Assembly (NCBI GenBank): GCA_949740695.1
Contig: CATJIY010000156.1
Coordinates: forward strand, 1-8,698
Direction of reading: 5' to 3'
From: an uncultured Eubacteriales bacterium
GTDB taxonomy: Bacteria; Bacillota; Clostridia; Oscillospirales; Butyricicoccaceae
DNA length: 8,698 bases
The notes beneath the pieces are model-generated. The model saw only the letters and a list, made by a program, of their open reading frames with translations, did not search any database and was not told where the DNA came from. Below, one piece after another: positions 1 to 6,897 of the stretch; position 1 is the first letter of the stretch; every line of letters starts with the position of its first letter. The position numbers and the translations under genes were made by a program.

Positions 1-1113
1 CGGCCAACGGCTGCGTACCCTGGGCGCGGGACCGCACTTTGCCCGCTCCACTGGTAAGCCGCCGGGTCCAGGCTGTTCCGCCAGACATACCGTCCATTGG
101 CCAAACACTGCAGGCTCCCCCACTGCCAACGTTTGCGGCTTGGGAGGCAAGTCAGGCGGATGAACGGTAAACAACAACCGGTCTCCCCGGCGCACCCCCT
201 GACTCCCAGGCAGATCAACTTGGCCGGATGGTCCGGGCTTCCGGCACAAATGCAAAAGCGCCTGAATATGACATCGCTCCAACATTCGGCCCCCGGCCGC
301 CCGCTGAATCTGTTGAAGCGCCCTGACGGCCGCTGCTTCTGGCAAATCCAGCAGCGCGGGAATCTCAATCCAGCACCCCTCCCGGCTGTTCTGCGCCTGC
401 CTGGCCAAAGCCGCGCCCTGCTCCTCGGCCTTTCGGTCCGCCTGCCAATTGTCCAGAGCAGCCCGGGCCAGATGGGGCGCGGCCTGCCCGTTTATCCCAG
501 TAAGCACAGGGAACACCTGCCGCCGCAAAATCGCCCTGACATTGTCCCCCATCAAATTGGTGGGATCATTGGCCCAGGCCAAATCCCGCTGTTGCAGGTA
601 AGCTTCAATTTCTTGCCGGCTGGTGAGAATTAACGGCCGTATCCACTGCTCCTTCTTCGGGGGGATTCCTGCCAATCCCGCGCCGCCAGTCCCCCGAATC
701 AGATTAAATAACAGAGTCTCGGCGCTATCCTCCAAATGGTGGCCGGTAGCGATTTTTCCCGCTTCCCAACGCTGAGCCGTCTGAAGCAAAAAATCCCGCC
801 GCAGCGTCCGAGCGGCTTCCTCTATTCCCAGCCCTTGGGCTTTCGCGAAAACAGCGGCGTCCCCCTCCCCATAAAACAACGGAATGGACAACCGGTCGCA
901 CAGCCGCTGGCAGAGAGCCTTTTCCGCAGGTCCATCCCGCCGCCGCAGTCCATGGAAAAAATGAGCCGCCGCCACAGTAACGCCCATCTCCCCAGCTTTT
1001 TCGGCCAAAAAATGGGTCAGACATACCGAATCTGCTCCTCCGGAAAGAGCGCACAACACCCGGTCCCCCGGTTCCAACAGGGAAAACCGCAAAATAGCCT
1101 CATCCGCCTTCAT
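1..1113 (-). CDS. tilS: tRNA(Ile)-lysidine synthetase TilS (partial, 3' end beyond window)
   Basis: TilS ligates lysine to C34 of the CAU-anticodon tRNA-Ile using ATP, so the tRNA reads AUA as isoleucine; it is a cytosolic, essential enzyme. The minus frame is open without a stop from the ATG at 1113 to the window edge (371 codons; the family is usually about 430-470). The N-terminal PP-loop SGGADS lies at residues 24-29, followed by HGLR (54-57), EEAARTLRRDFL (98-109), TGHHLEDSAETLL (124-135) and RGTGGAGLAGIP (140-151), all typical of the TilS N-terminal ATPase. DPTN (184-187) leads into the substrate-binding region, and the visible end (RVRSRWP) resembles the start of the TilS C-terminal domain. 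The ATG overlaps the dnaB end by 14 nt and has no clear Shine-Dalgarno, which suggests translational coupling. The family call is firm; the C-terminus cannot be seen. Confidence 0.95.
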   Translation of the reverse strand, partial: MKADEAILRFSLLEPGDRVLCALSGGADSVCLTHFLAEKAGEMGVTVAAAHFFHGLRRRDGPAEKALCQRLCDRLSIPLFYGEGDAAVFAKAQGLGIEEAARTLRRDFLLQTAQRWEAGKIATGHHLEDSAETLLFNLIRGTGGAGLAGIPPKKEQWIRPLILTSRQEIEAYLQQRDLAWANDPTNLMGDNVRAILRRQVFPVLTGINGQAAPHLARAALDNWQADRKAEEQGAALARQAQNSREGCWIEIPALLDLPEAAAVRALQQIQRAAGGRMLERCHIQALLHLCRKPGPSGQVDLPGSQGVRRGDRLLFTVHPPDLPPKPQTLAVGEPAVFGQWTVCLAEQPGPGGLPVERAKCGPAPRVRSRWP

Positions 1114-2437
1114 GCCGGTTATCCACAGATAGAAAAGTAGTATACTGTCCCATCCATTGCAAAGCGATGCTGCCAGTTTCCCCGTGACGGTTTTTTGCCA
1201 CGATCAGCTCGGCAGTGTTACGATTTTCATCGCTATCATTATAGTAGTCATCCCGATAGATAAAAAGCACGATATCCGCATCCTGTTCAATAGAACCAGA
1301 CTCCCGCAGATCGGACAACATGGGTTTTTTGCTCTGCCGGCTTTCAGGTCCCCGCGAAAGCTGACTGCAGCACAGCACCGGCACGTTTAGCTCCTTGGCC
1401 ATGATCTTTAGAGAGCGGGAAATCTCAGCGACTTCCTGAACCCGGTTATCGTTGCGGCGAGGCGTGTGCATCAGCTGGAGGTAGTCAATCACAATCAACC
1501 CCAGCTGGCTCCCTAGCCGGCGGCATTTGGCTTTCATTTCTGGGACGGTAATGCCAGAATTTTCGTCAATCAACATGGAAACCCGGTTGAGGCTTTCCGT
1601 GGCTTCGGCCATCTTCTGCCAGTCCTCGTCGGTAAGACTGCCCATCCGCAGCTTCCTGCTGTCGATAAATCCCTCGCTGGAAAGCAAGCGGGAAGTCAGC
1701 TGCTCCCGGGACATCTCCAACTGAAAAACCGCCACTGTTTTTCCGCTTTTTTTCGCGGCGTTCAGAGCAATGTTCAGGGCAATGGCGGTTTTGCCCATGC
1801 CGGGCCGGGCCGCCAGCAAAATCAAGTCGCTTTTGTTCAGCCCGCCAATATATTGATCTAGCATAGAAAATCCGGTGGGAATCCCCGGCAGACTGCCGCC
1901 GTTGGCCGCCAGCTCGTCCAGATGGGCATAAACCTCCTGTATCGCCAGATTCAGCGGCGTAAATCCTTGGACCTCCCGCCCCTGGCGAACAGCGTAAACC
2001 TTCTGCTCAGCCAAATCGGCTACTGTCTCAGCGTCCTCTTCCTCAGCCCGAGTCAGCTCTACAATCTCGCCGCCCACCTGTTGCAGCTCCCGCAGCATGC
2101 TTTTGCTTCGGACGATGCGCGCGTAATCCTGAACATTCCCTGCGCTGGGGGTAATTTCCACCAGCTGAAGCACATAATCCCGCTGAATCTTTTCCCGATA
2201 ACCCAGCGCCTTGATTTCATCCAGCAAGGTCACCGGATCAATGGACCGTCCTTCCAAAAACATCCGGCTGATGCAGTCATAAACCAACCGGTTCGACTCG
2301 ATATAAAAATCCTCCAGCTTAAGCCGTTCCATCACGTCTGGAATCTTTTGCGGGTCCACCAGCATGCTGCCCAGCACCGCCTGCTCGGCCTCCAGGCTAT
2401 AGGGCGTCTGCCTGGCCAGCAATTCCTCCATTGGCAT
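1100..2437 (-). CDS. dnaB: Replicative DNA helicase DnaB
   Basis: This is the hexameric helicase that unwinds DNA ahead of the replisome (called DnaC in Bacillus). It has 445 residues, a normal family length. The N-terminal DnaB domain begins with PYSLEAEQAVLGSML (12-26). The RecA-like C-terminal domain carries Walker A RPGMGKTA (211-218), the catalytic-glutamate segment FQLEMS (238-243), Walker B IVIDYLQLM (315-323), SQLSRGPE (358-365), the DLRESGSIEQDAD segment (376-388) and the KNRHGETG arginine-finger region (415-422). No intein or insertion interrupts these motifs. The ATG at 2437 is preceded by AAAGGAG about 9 nt upstream, which favours it over the in-frame ATG at 2431. It lies 104 nt after rplI and overlaps tilS by 14 nt, so it is probably in the gdpP operon. 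Confidence 0.97.
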   Translation of the reverse strand: MPMEELLARQTPYSLEAEQAVLGSMLVDPQKIPDVMERLKLEDFYIESNRLVYDCISRMFLEGRSIDPVTLLDEIKALGYREKIQRDYVLQLVEITPSAGNVQDYARIVRSKSMLRELQQVGGEIVELTRAEEEDAETVADLAEQKVYAVRQGREVQGFTPLNLAIQEVYAHLDELAANGGSLPGIPTGFSMLDQYIGGLNKSDLILLAARPGMGKTAIALNIALNAAKKSGKTVAVFQLEMSREQLTSRLLSSEGFIDSRKLRMGSLTDEDWQKMAEATESLNRVSMLIDENSGITVPEMKAKCRRLGSQLGLIVIDYLQLMHTPRRNDNRVQEVAEISRSLKIMAKELNVPVLCCSQLSRGPESRQSKKPMLSDLRESGSIEQDADIVLFIYRDDYYNDSDENRNTAELIVAKNRHGETGSIALQWMGQYTTFLSVDNRHEGG

Positions 2438-2467
2438 GGGGCGCTCTCCTTTCCACCGGATTTTCCT

Positions 2468-2521
2468 GCCCGCGCACCGGGCCTTTACGCGACGCTGCGG
2501 GACGGAAAATCTCCGCCCCGC
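2468..2521 (-). other. Two GC-rich stem-loops between rplI and dnaB
   Basis: The 104-nt gap between rplI and dnaB can fold into two hairpins in the minus-strand RNA. One pairs 2497-2506 with 2512-2521: ten base pairs around a 5-nt loop, including one G-U pair that exists only in the minus-strand transcript. The other pairs 2468-2472 with 2478-2482. Neither is followed by a U-run, so neither is a standard intrinsic terminator. They may mark an mRNA processing or stability site, or a partial attenuator, between bL9, which is needed in large amounts, and the helicase. That role is inference. Confidence 0.4.
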
Positions 2522-2541
2522 CAGGTTCTTTCAAAAGCCTT

Positions 2542-2988
2542 TCAGCCCTCGGTCACCTGGACGATCACCTCGCCCTGGACCTCGGTATACAGCTTTGCCT
2601 TCACCCGATAAGTGCCGAAAGCTTTGATCGGTTCGGCCAGCTCCAAACGGGTTTTGGGCAGATCAATTTTATGTTGCGCCAGCAACGCTTCCGAAATCTC
2701 CTTGGTGGTCACTGAACCAAAAAGCCGGCCTGCCGCCCCCGCTTTGGCCTGAATCTTTACCGTCATCTTTTCCAATCGGGCTTTCAATTCCTGAGCGGCT
2801 TTGCGATCCTCCTGAATACGGCGCTCCGCGGCAGCGTCCGCATTTTTCTTGGCGTTGATAGCGTCTGTAGTAGCTTCCATAGCCAGCTTACGGGGCAAAA
2901 GGAAATTGCGGGCATAACCGTCCGAAACATTGATCATCTCTCCTTTTTTCCCTTGGGCTTTTACATCCTGCAACAAGATTACCTTCAT
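2542..2988 (-). CDS. rplI: Large-subunit ribosomal protein bL9
   Basis: bL9 binds 23S rRNA at the base of the L1 stalk and helps maintain reading-frame fidelity. The protein has 148 residues, the usual length. The N-terminal rRNA-binding domain shows the family signature: GKKGEMINVSDGYARNFLLP spans residues 13-32. A long charged helix follows (about 40-75) and then the C-terminal domain, including GRLFGSVT (87-94). The ATG at 2988 has an AAGGAG ribosome binding site 7 nt upstream. It lies 68 nt after the gdpP stop, in the conserved gdpP-rplI-dnaB order. No anomaly is seen. Confidence 0.97.
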   Translation of the reverse strand: MKVILLQDVKAQGKKGEMINVSDGYARNFLLPRKLAMEATTDAINAKKNADAAAERRIQEDRKAAQELKARLEKMTVKIQAKAGAAGRLFGSVTTKEISEALLAQHKIDLPKTRLELAEPIKAFGTYRVKAKLYTEVQGEVIVQVTEG

Positions 2989-3056
2989 AACGTACTCCTT
3001 TTCACTCTATGGGATATTCGCCTGTTTTCCATATCCTCCGGCAAACCTTTCAGCGT

Positions 3057-5063
3057 TCAACTGGACTTTTTGGGATCTTCTCTGAGATATTCTTCCATCG
3101 CCCGGCACAGCAGTTCCGCCGCCTCTTCGGGAGACCGGTCAGGCATTTGTGCTCCCGCTGCAGTCAAGCTGCCGCCGCCGCCGATCTTTTCCAGGACCAT
3201 TTGCACATTTATCTGACCATAGGAACGGGCGGAAATGACAGCGCCGCCCTTTTCACCATAAACCACAAAAGCAGCTTTAATATTAGAGGCGTTAATCAGC
3301 TCATCCGCCGCCTGGGATGCGGTGGCTCTCTGAATCTCTTCGCTGACCACCGAAAGGGAGATGCCGGGGAAGCGCTCCTTGGCGCAGGAAATAATTTGAT
3401 ATTTCTTTACATAACCATCCAGCCCGCCGGAAAGCATCTTACGCACCTCTACTGTATCCGCCCCCATCTGCCGCAAAAAGGCAGACGCCTCAAAGGTGCG
3501 CACGCCGGTTTTCACCGTAAGACCTTTGGTATCCAGATAAATACCCGCCAACATGGCGTCTGCCTCGGCTTTTAAAATATCCTGGGGATTGATCATGTAC
3601 TGCAACAGCTCGGCTACCAGCTCGCTGGCCGAAGAGGCATAAGTCTCGTGCAGGCTGATGGCGGCGTTTTCAATATATTGGGCAGCCCGGCGGTGATGAT
3701 CCACCACCGCCACCCGCTGAACGGAGGCTAACAGGTCGGGCGCTTCTACCAGGTCGGGCCGGGAGGTATCGCATACAATGCACAGCGCCGCGCCCTCCGC
3801 TCGAATGATCGCTTCCTGCTCATCCAAAAAGACACCCTCATACTGAGGCTGCTTCCGCAGGCGGGCAATCAAATCCCCTGCGTCGGTGGACTGGTCGTTG
3901 ATGATGATATACAACGGCCGTCCCGCCTTGCGCACTGCGGCGGCCAAGCCGGCGCAAGCGCCCACACTATCCAGGTCAGACCGTTTGTGTCCCATCAAAA
4001 AAACCTGGCTGCTATCCCGAATGAGCTGCATCAGCGCGTTTGCCATTACCCGAGATTTCACCTTGGTGCGTTTTTCCAGCTCCTTGCTGCGGCCGCCATA
4101 AAATTCAAAAGCGCTTTTGGTTTTTACCACCGCCTGATCTCCGCCCCGGGAAAGAGCCATATCGATGCCCAGCGCAGCGAATTGATACAGCTCCTGCAAA
4201 GGACATTCCCCTTTGCCCACCCCAATCGACAGAGTGGCGCTGAGCCCTTCGCTATTCTGCACCTCGTGGATGCTTTCCAAAATAGAAAATTTCTTGGCGG
4301 TGAACTCCAACAAAGCATGCTGCTGAAACAGACAAAGATACCGATCCCTTTCCAACCGCCGGACAATTCCGGCCGCTGGCTCTGCCCACTGGTTGATCCG
4401 CCGGTCAATATCCGCGGTAAGAATGGATTTTTCCGCTTCGTTGGCTCCTTTCATCAGCTCTTCATAACTGTCAATCACAATGATAGCCACCACCGGACGA
4501 GACCGCTCCACATAATCTTGCAAACGGCTTTGTTCGGTGATGTCAATCCAATATAAGGTGGCCAGCAGCGCCGGCCCCTGCCCCCGGCCAGGGCGCACCA
4601 GATTCCCATAAACCTGATAGGTCTGTTCTCCCAGATTAACGTCATAGGGGCAAAGGCTTTTGCCCTCCATAATCCAACGAGTGTCAAAACCGTGAAGCAC
4701 ATCCGTAATATGGGTTTCAAACAAGCTCTCCCGTTTGCCGCTCAACTCAGAAAACAATTCATTGCACCAAATAATCTCCCCGGTGTCTACCCGTAAGATC
4801 ATAGTAGGAAGGGGAAAATTCATCAGGGAGTGTTTGGACGCATTGTCAACGGAAAAGGCTAAACTTTCCACATATTTTCGGATCTCTGTGCTGCGGCGCC
4901 GGTTACGGCGGCGGTAGTATACATAGAGCAGCGCCACCAGCGTCAGCTCAGCCAATCCGGCCCACCAGCTCACCGCCAGCCAAGTTACCCCAGCGAAAAG
5001 CAGCATCACCAAAAAGGTCAGCCGCGTACCCGACTCCACCATTCTGGAAAACCGCTTATCCAA
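3057..5063 (-). CDS. gdpP: Cyclic-di-AMP phosphodiesterase GdpP (YybT-type, DHH/DHHA1)
   Basis: GdpP is a membrane enzyme that hydrolyses c-di-AMP to pApA, affecting potassium homeostasis, osmotic balance and cell-wall stress. From the TTG start it has 668 residues, normal for the family. Two hydrophobic segments (about 16-50) precede a basic stretch YYRRRNRRR (49-57). A PAS-like domain follows (about 75-175), then a degenerate GGDEF domain (about 190-315) that lacks an intact GGDEF motif. The catalytic DHH domain contains GHKRSDLDSVG (358-368), CDTSRP (431-436), VDHH (454-457) and a DTKG segment (511-514). The DHHA1 domain carries GGGGS (628-632) where GGGGH is usual. The start is set by GGGGAG 7 nt before the TTG at 5063; a TTG six bases further upstream lies too close to that site, and no in-frame ATG precedes it. 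It is first in the minus-strand operon. Confidence 0.95.
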   Translation of the reverse strand: MDKRFSRMVESGTRLTFLVMLLFAGVTWLAVSWWAGLAELTLVALLYVYYRRRNRRRSTEIRKYVESLAFSVDNASKHSLMNFPLPTMILRVDTGEIIWCNELFSELSGKRESLFETHITDVLHGFDTRWIMEGKSLCPYDVNLGEQTYQVYGNLVRPGRGQGPALLATLYWIDITEQSRLQDYVERSRPVVAIIVIDSYEELMKGANEAEKSILTADIDRRINQWAEPAAGIVRRLERDRYLCLFQQHALLEFTAKKFSILESIHEVQNSEGLSATLSIGVGKGECPLQELYQFAALGIDMALSRGGDQAVVKTKSAFEFYGGRSKELEKRTKVKSRVMANALMQLIRDSSQVFLMGHKRSDLDSVGACAGLAAAVRKAGRPLYIIINDQSTDAGDLIARLRKQPQYEGVFLDEQEAIIRAEGAALCIVCDTSRPDLVEAPDLLASVQRVAVVDHHRRAAQYIENAAISLHETYASSASELVAELLQYMINPQDILKAEADAMLAGIYLDTKGLTVKTGVRTFEASAFLRQMGADTVEVRKMLSGGLDGYVKKYQIISCAKERFPGISLSVVSEEIQRATASQAADELINASNIKAAFVVYGEKGGAVISARSYGQINVQMVLEKIGGGGSLTAAGAQMPDRSPEEAAELLCRAMEEYLREDPKKSS

Positions 5064-5070
5064 AACCAAT

Positions 5071-5076
5071 CTCCCC
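5071..5076 (-). promoter_or_regulatory. Ribosome binding site selecting a TTG start for gdpP
   Basis: GGGGAG in the minus-strand RNA lies 7 nt before the TTG at 5063. The upstream in-frame TTG at 5069 would leave a spacing of only 1 nt. The first in-frame ATG is codon 8 of the chosen start and has no comparable site, so the gene most likely begins with UUG. Confidence 0.65.
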
Positions 5077-5126
5077 TCTCTATCGCGTAAAAGGCTGATA
5101 AGCCCATTAACGCCATTATTTTTACT

Positions 5127-5155
5127 ATTATACCATCCAAAGTTCTTTGACGCAA
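5127..5155 (-). promoter_or_regulatory. Sigma-A-type promoter of the gdpP-rplI-dnaB-tilS operon
   Basis: On the minus strand a perfect -10 TATAAT (5132-5127) lies 17 nt after a partial -35 TTGCGT (5155-5150). Transcription would start near 5120, leaving a leader of roughly 55 nt before gdpP. The spacer contains a short inverted repeat, CAAAG-AA-CTTTG. Confidence 0.65.
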
Positions 5156-5209
5156 GGGAAAAATGCGTTCCCCATTCGTATCCGTTTTCCCCTCGTCTCG
5201 CTTAGAAAT

Positions 5210-5240
5210 ATCCGCCCCACCGTTTTTCGGCGGGGCGGAT
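5210..5240 (-). terminator. Stem-loop terminator after the 49-codon gene
   Basis: Thirteen base pairs (5210-5222 with 5228-5240) enclose a 5-nt loop. One pair is G-U only in minus-strand RNA and would be an A/C mismatch in the other direction. It begins 6 nt past the stop codon at 5247. The following U-tract is weak (UAUUUC), so termination may be partial. It may also insulate the small gene from the gdpP promoter just downstream. Confidence 0.65.
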
Positions 5241-5246
5241 ACTGTG

Positions 5247-5396
5247 TTACTGAATATGCTCCTCTCTCCAGCGATGTTCCTCTTCCAAACTTTCGTCGTT
5301 GGCCCAGGGCTGATTATACGGCCGCTGTTTGTCGGTTCGCTGGCCCGCGGGGCATACTACCGGCTGAAAGGGCCGGCTCCGTTTGCCATAGGACAT
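5247..5396 (-). CDS. Small hypothetical protein, 49 residues
   Basis: I do not recognise this protein. It runs from ATG at 5396 to TAA at 5247. It begins MSYGKRSRPFQPVVC and ends HRWREEHIQ. The N-terminal half is basic and proline-rich, and the C-terminal part (residues 34-47) is strongly acidic to mixed-charge with two tryptophans overall. There is one cysteine, no signal peptide and no membrane segment, so a small soluble or largely disordered cytosolic protein is likely. Support for a real gene comes from a near-perfect AAAGGAGG 7 nt upstream of the ATG and a strong stem-loop immediately after the stop. It stands as its own unit between the divergent gdpP and prfA. No function can be assigned. 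Confidence 0.72.
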   Translation of the reverse strand: MSYGKRSRPFQPVVCPAGQRTDKQRPYNQPWANDESLEEEHRWREEHIQ

Positions 5397-5400
5397 GGAA

Positions 5401-5411
5401 CCACCTCCTTT
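5401..5411 (-). promoter_or_regulatory. Strong Shine-Dalgarno of the 49-codon gene
   Basis: Minus-strand AAAGGAGGTGG has the GGAGG core ending 7 nt before the ATG at 5396. It is among the best ribosome binding sites in the window and is the main reason to accept such a short gene. Confidence 0.75.
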
Positions 5412-5709
5412 GGCGATCTTGCCAGGGTGCGCAAATTCAGCCTTCCTGGCTAAAGGGCGTCTTTACGGCTAAAATTCGCTTTTGTTTTGCCGCGCTTTGC
5501 GATCTGCGCCTTTTTAGCATGCCGCAAACAGCCGCCGGATATGGGCAAAAAACCGTTGTTAATTTTTGTCGGTAAAAAGAGTTTGATCTCTTTGCTGAAA
5601 AATTGTTTTTCGCTCTTCACAAAAAGATTTCCACCTTTCAGACTCATCCATTTATCTTTTTCCAATTGGTTAACTGGTGCAAAAATTAGCAAGATCGAGG
5701 CTTGCTCCC
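5412..5709. other. Intergenic stretch: foldable leader region, then AT-rich DNA
   Basis: This roughly 300-base stretch has no convincing protein gene. Its left part (5436-5518), read as minus-strand RNA, can form several stem-loops: 5436-5442 with 5448-5454 (seven pairs, one G-U), 5451-5455 with 5461-5465, and 5468-5474 with 5512-5518 (seven perfect pairs). The first two share bases and exclude each other. It lies upstream of the 49-codon gene and may be its leader, but I find no clear minus-strand promoter to prove that. The right part (about 5560-5709) is markedly AT-rich compared with the flanking genes and shows nothing further that I can name. Open frames across it lack ribosome binding sites. 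Confidence 0.4.
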
Positions 5710-5738
5710 TTGTTTTTTTCGCTTTCATTCAGTATAAT
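5710..5738 (+). promoter_or_regulatory. Sigma-A-type promoter of prfA
   Basis: A perfect -10 TATAAT (5733-5738) follows a partial -35 TTGTTT (5710-5715) with a 17-nt spacer, in AT-rich DNA. Transcription would start near 5745, giving a short leader. An AGGAGG ribosome binding site (5750-5755) sits 11 nt before the prfA ATG. Confidence 0.65.
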
Positions 5739-5766
5739 AACAATACAATAGGAGGGCAGAACGGTC

Positions 5767-6837
5767 ATGTTTGAAAAATTGGAGCAAATTCGCCAGCGGT
5801 GGCAGGAAATTCAGCGGCAGCTGGAGGACGGTTCGGTCTATGCCGACCCGGCGCTGGCTGCCCGGTTGCTGAAAGAACAAAAAGATTTGGCCCCGGTGGC
5901 CCAAACCTTTGCCCAATGGGAAGCCGCCAAAGCCGATTTGGATACCGCTCTGGAGTTGCAAAAAGACCCTGACCCAGAAATGCGCGCCATGGGCGAACAG
6001 GAATGGCAAGCTGCAAAAGAACAAATGGATCAGCTAGAGCTTTCCCTGCGGCAGCTATTGCTTCCCCGAGACGCTGACGACGATAAAAGCGTAATTATAG
6101 AAATCCGCAGCGGAGTAGGTGGAGAGGAAGCCGCTCTCTTTGCCGCCAACCTTTTCCGGATGTACGCCATGTACGCCGAGCGGCGGCGCTTCTCAGTGGA
6201 AGTTATGAATGAAAACCGCACCGAGTTGGGCGGTATCAAGGAGATCAGCTTTGCAGTGGAAGGTCAAGGAGCCTGGGCCAGATTCAAGTTTGAATCTGGA
6301 ACCCATCGAGTTCAGCGGGTACCCGACACCGAAAGTCAGGGCCGTATTCAGACCTCGGCAGCCACAGTAGCTGTGCTTCCGGAAGCTCAGGAGGTAGAAC
6401 TGGAAATCAACCCTGCCGACCTGCAAATCGATACCTATCGTTCTGGCGGCGCAGGGGGACAGCACGTAAACAAAACCGAATCGGCCATTCGCATCACCCA
6501 TCTGCCCACTGGAACAGTGGTGGAATGTCAAGACGAGCGAAGTCAATACAAAAATAAGGACCGTGCCATGAAGCTGCTGCGGGCCAAGCTCTATCAGCGA
6601 GAGCAGGAAAAGCTGGACGCCCAACGGGCGGACCTCCGTCGAGATCAAGTGGGCACCGGCGACCGCAGCGGCCGCGTCCGCACCTACAATTTCCCCCAAG
6701 GAAGGCTTACCGACCATCGCATTAGCCTTACGCTCTACAAACTGGATCAAGTGATGAACGGCGACCTGGACGAGCTGATCGACGCCCTGACCGCCGCTTA
6801 TCAGGCCGAACGGCTGCGAACCGGACAGCAGCCCTAG
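5767..6837 (+). CDS. prfA: Peptide chain release factor 1 (RF1)
   Basis: RF1 recognises UAA and UAG in the ribosomal A site and triggers peptide release. The protein has 356 residues, standard for the family. The N-terminal helical domain (about 1-100) precedes the core, which starts near RSGVGGEEAA (114-123). The codon-recognition tripeptide PDT (186-188, in RVPDTESQGRI) has the PxT form of RF1 rather than the SPF of RF2. The catalytic GGQ is at 230-232 within SGGAGGQHVNKTESA. It has its own promoter and an AGGAGG site at a slightly long 11-nt spacing. prmC, which methylates the GGQ glutamine and often follows prfA in Bacillota, is not next to it here; ppa follows after 60 nt instead. The family call is very secure. 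Confidence 0.98.
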   Translation: MFEKLEQIRQRWQEIQRQLEDGSVYADPALAARLLKEQKDLAPVAQTFAQWEAAKADLDTALELQKDPDPEMRAMGEQEWQAAKEQMDQLELSLRQLLLPRDADDDKSVIIEIRSGVGGEEAALFAANLFRMYAMYAERRRFSVEVMNENRTELGGIKEISFAVEGQGAWARFKFESGTHRVQRVPDTESQGRIQTSAATVAVLPEAQEVELEINPADLQIDTYRSGGAGGQHVNKTESAIRITHLPTGTVVECQDERSQYKNKDRAMKLLRAKLYQREQEKLDAQRADLRRDQVGTGDRSGRVRTYNFPQGRLTDHRISLTLYKLDQVMNGDLDELIDALTAAYQAERLRTGQQP

Positions 6838-6848
6838 TTGATACTATT

Positions 6849-6857
6849 TGTTATGAT
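6849..6857 (+). promoter_or_regulatory. Possible extended -10 promoter upstream of ppa
   Basis: TGTTATGAT fits the extended -10 pattern TGnTATAAT with one mismatch, in the AT-rich 60-nt gap between prfA and ppa. No good -35 sits at the right distance. There is no terminator in the gap, so ppa may be transcribed both from prfA and from here. Confidence 0.4.
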
Positions 6858-6897
6858 ATGATTTTTATTGCATACTGTATTAGAAAGGAACCATTTT

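Noticed and set aside
97..633. A 178-codon plus-strand open frame opposite tilS
   Set aside because: It is a shadow of the tilS coding sequence: tilS motifs are continuous on the other strand, and this frame has arginine/proline-rich content typical of antisense to GC-rich genes.
2497..2521. An intrinsic terminator between rplI and dnaB
   Set aside because: The stem is strong, but no U-run follows it on the minus strand; it is kept only as a hairpin of unknown role.
1922..2611. A 229-codon plus-strand open frame opposite dnaB and rplI
   Set aside because: It is antisense to two well-supported genes, spans their boundary, and has no ribosome binding site or family resemblance.
2985..3032. 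A 15-codon minus-strand frame whose stop overlaps the rplI ATG (ATGA), suggesting a leader peptide
   Set aside because: The GGAGG before its ATG is only 2 nt away, too close for normal initiation, and the peptide has no run of regulatory codons.
5450..5728. A 92-codon minus-strand open frame in the central intergenic region
   Set aside because: It has no ribosome binding site before its ATG, overlaps the prfA promoter region on the opposite strand, has lysine-rich low-complexity composition that follows from the AT-rich DNA, and resembles no family I know.
5487..5774. A 95-codon plus-strand open frame running into the prfA start
   Set aside because: It has no ribosome binding site, contains the prfA promoter and ribosome binding site within it, and overlaps prfA in another frame.
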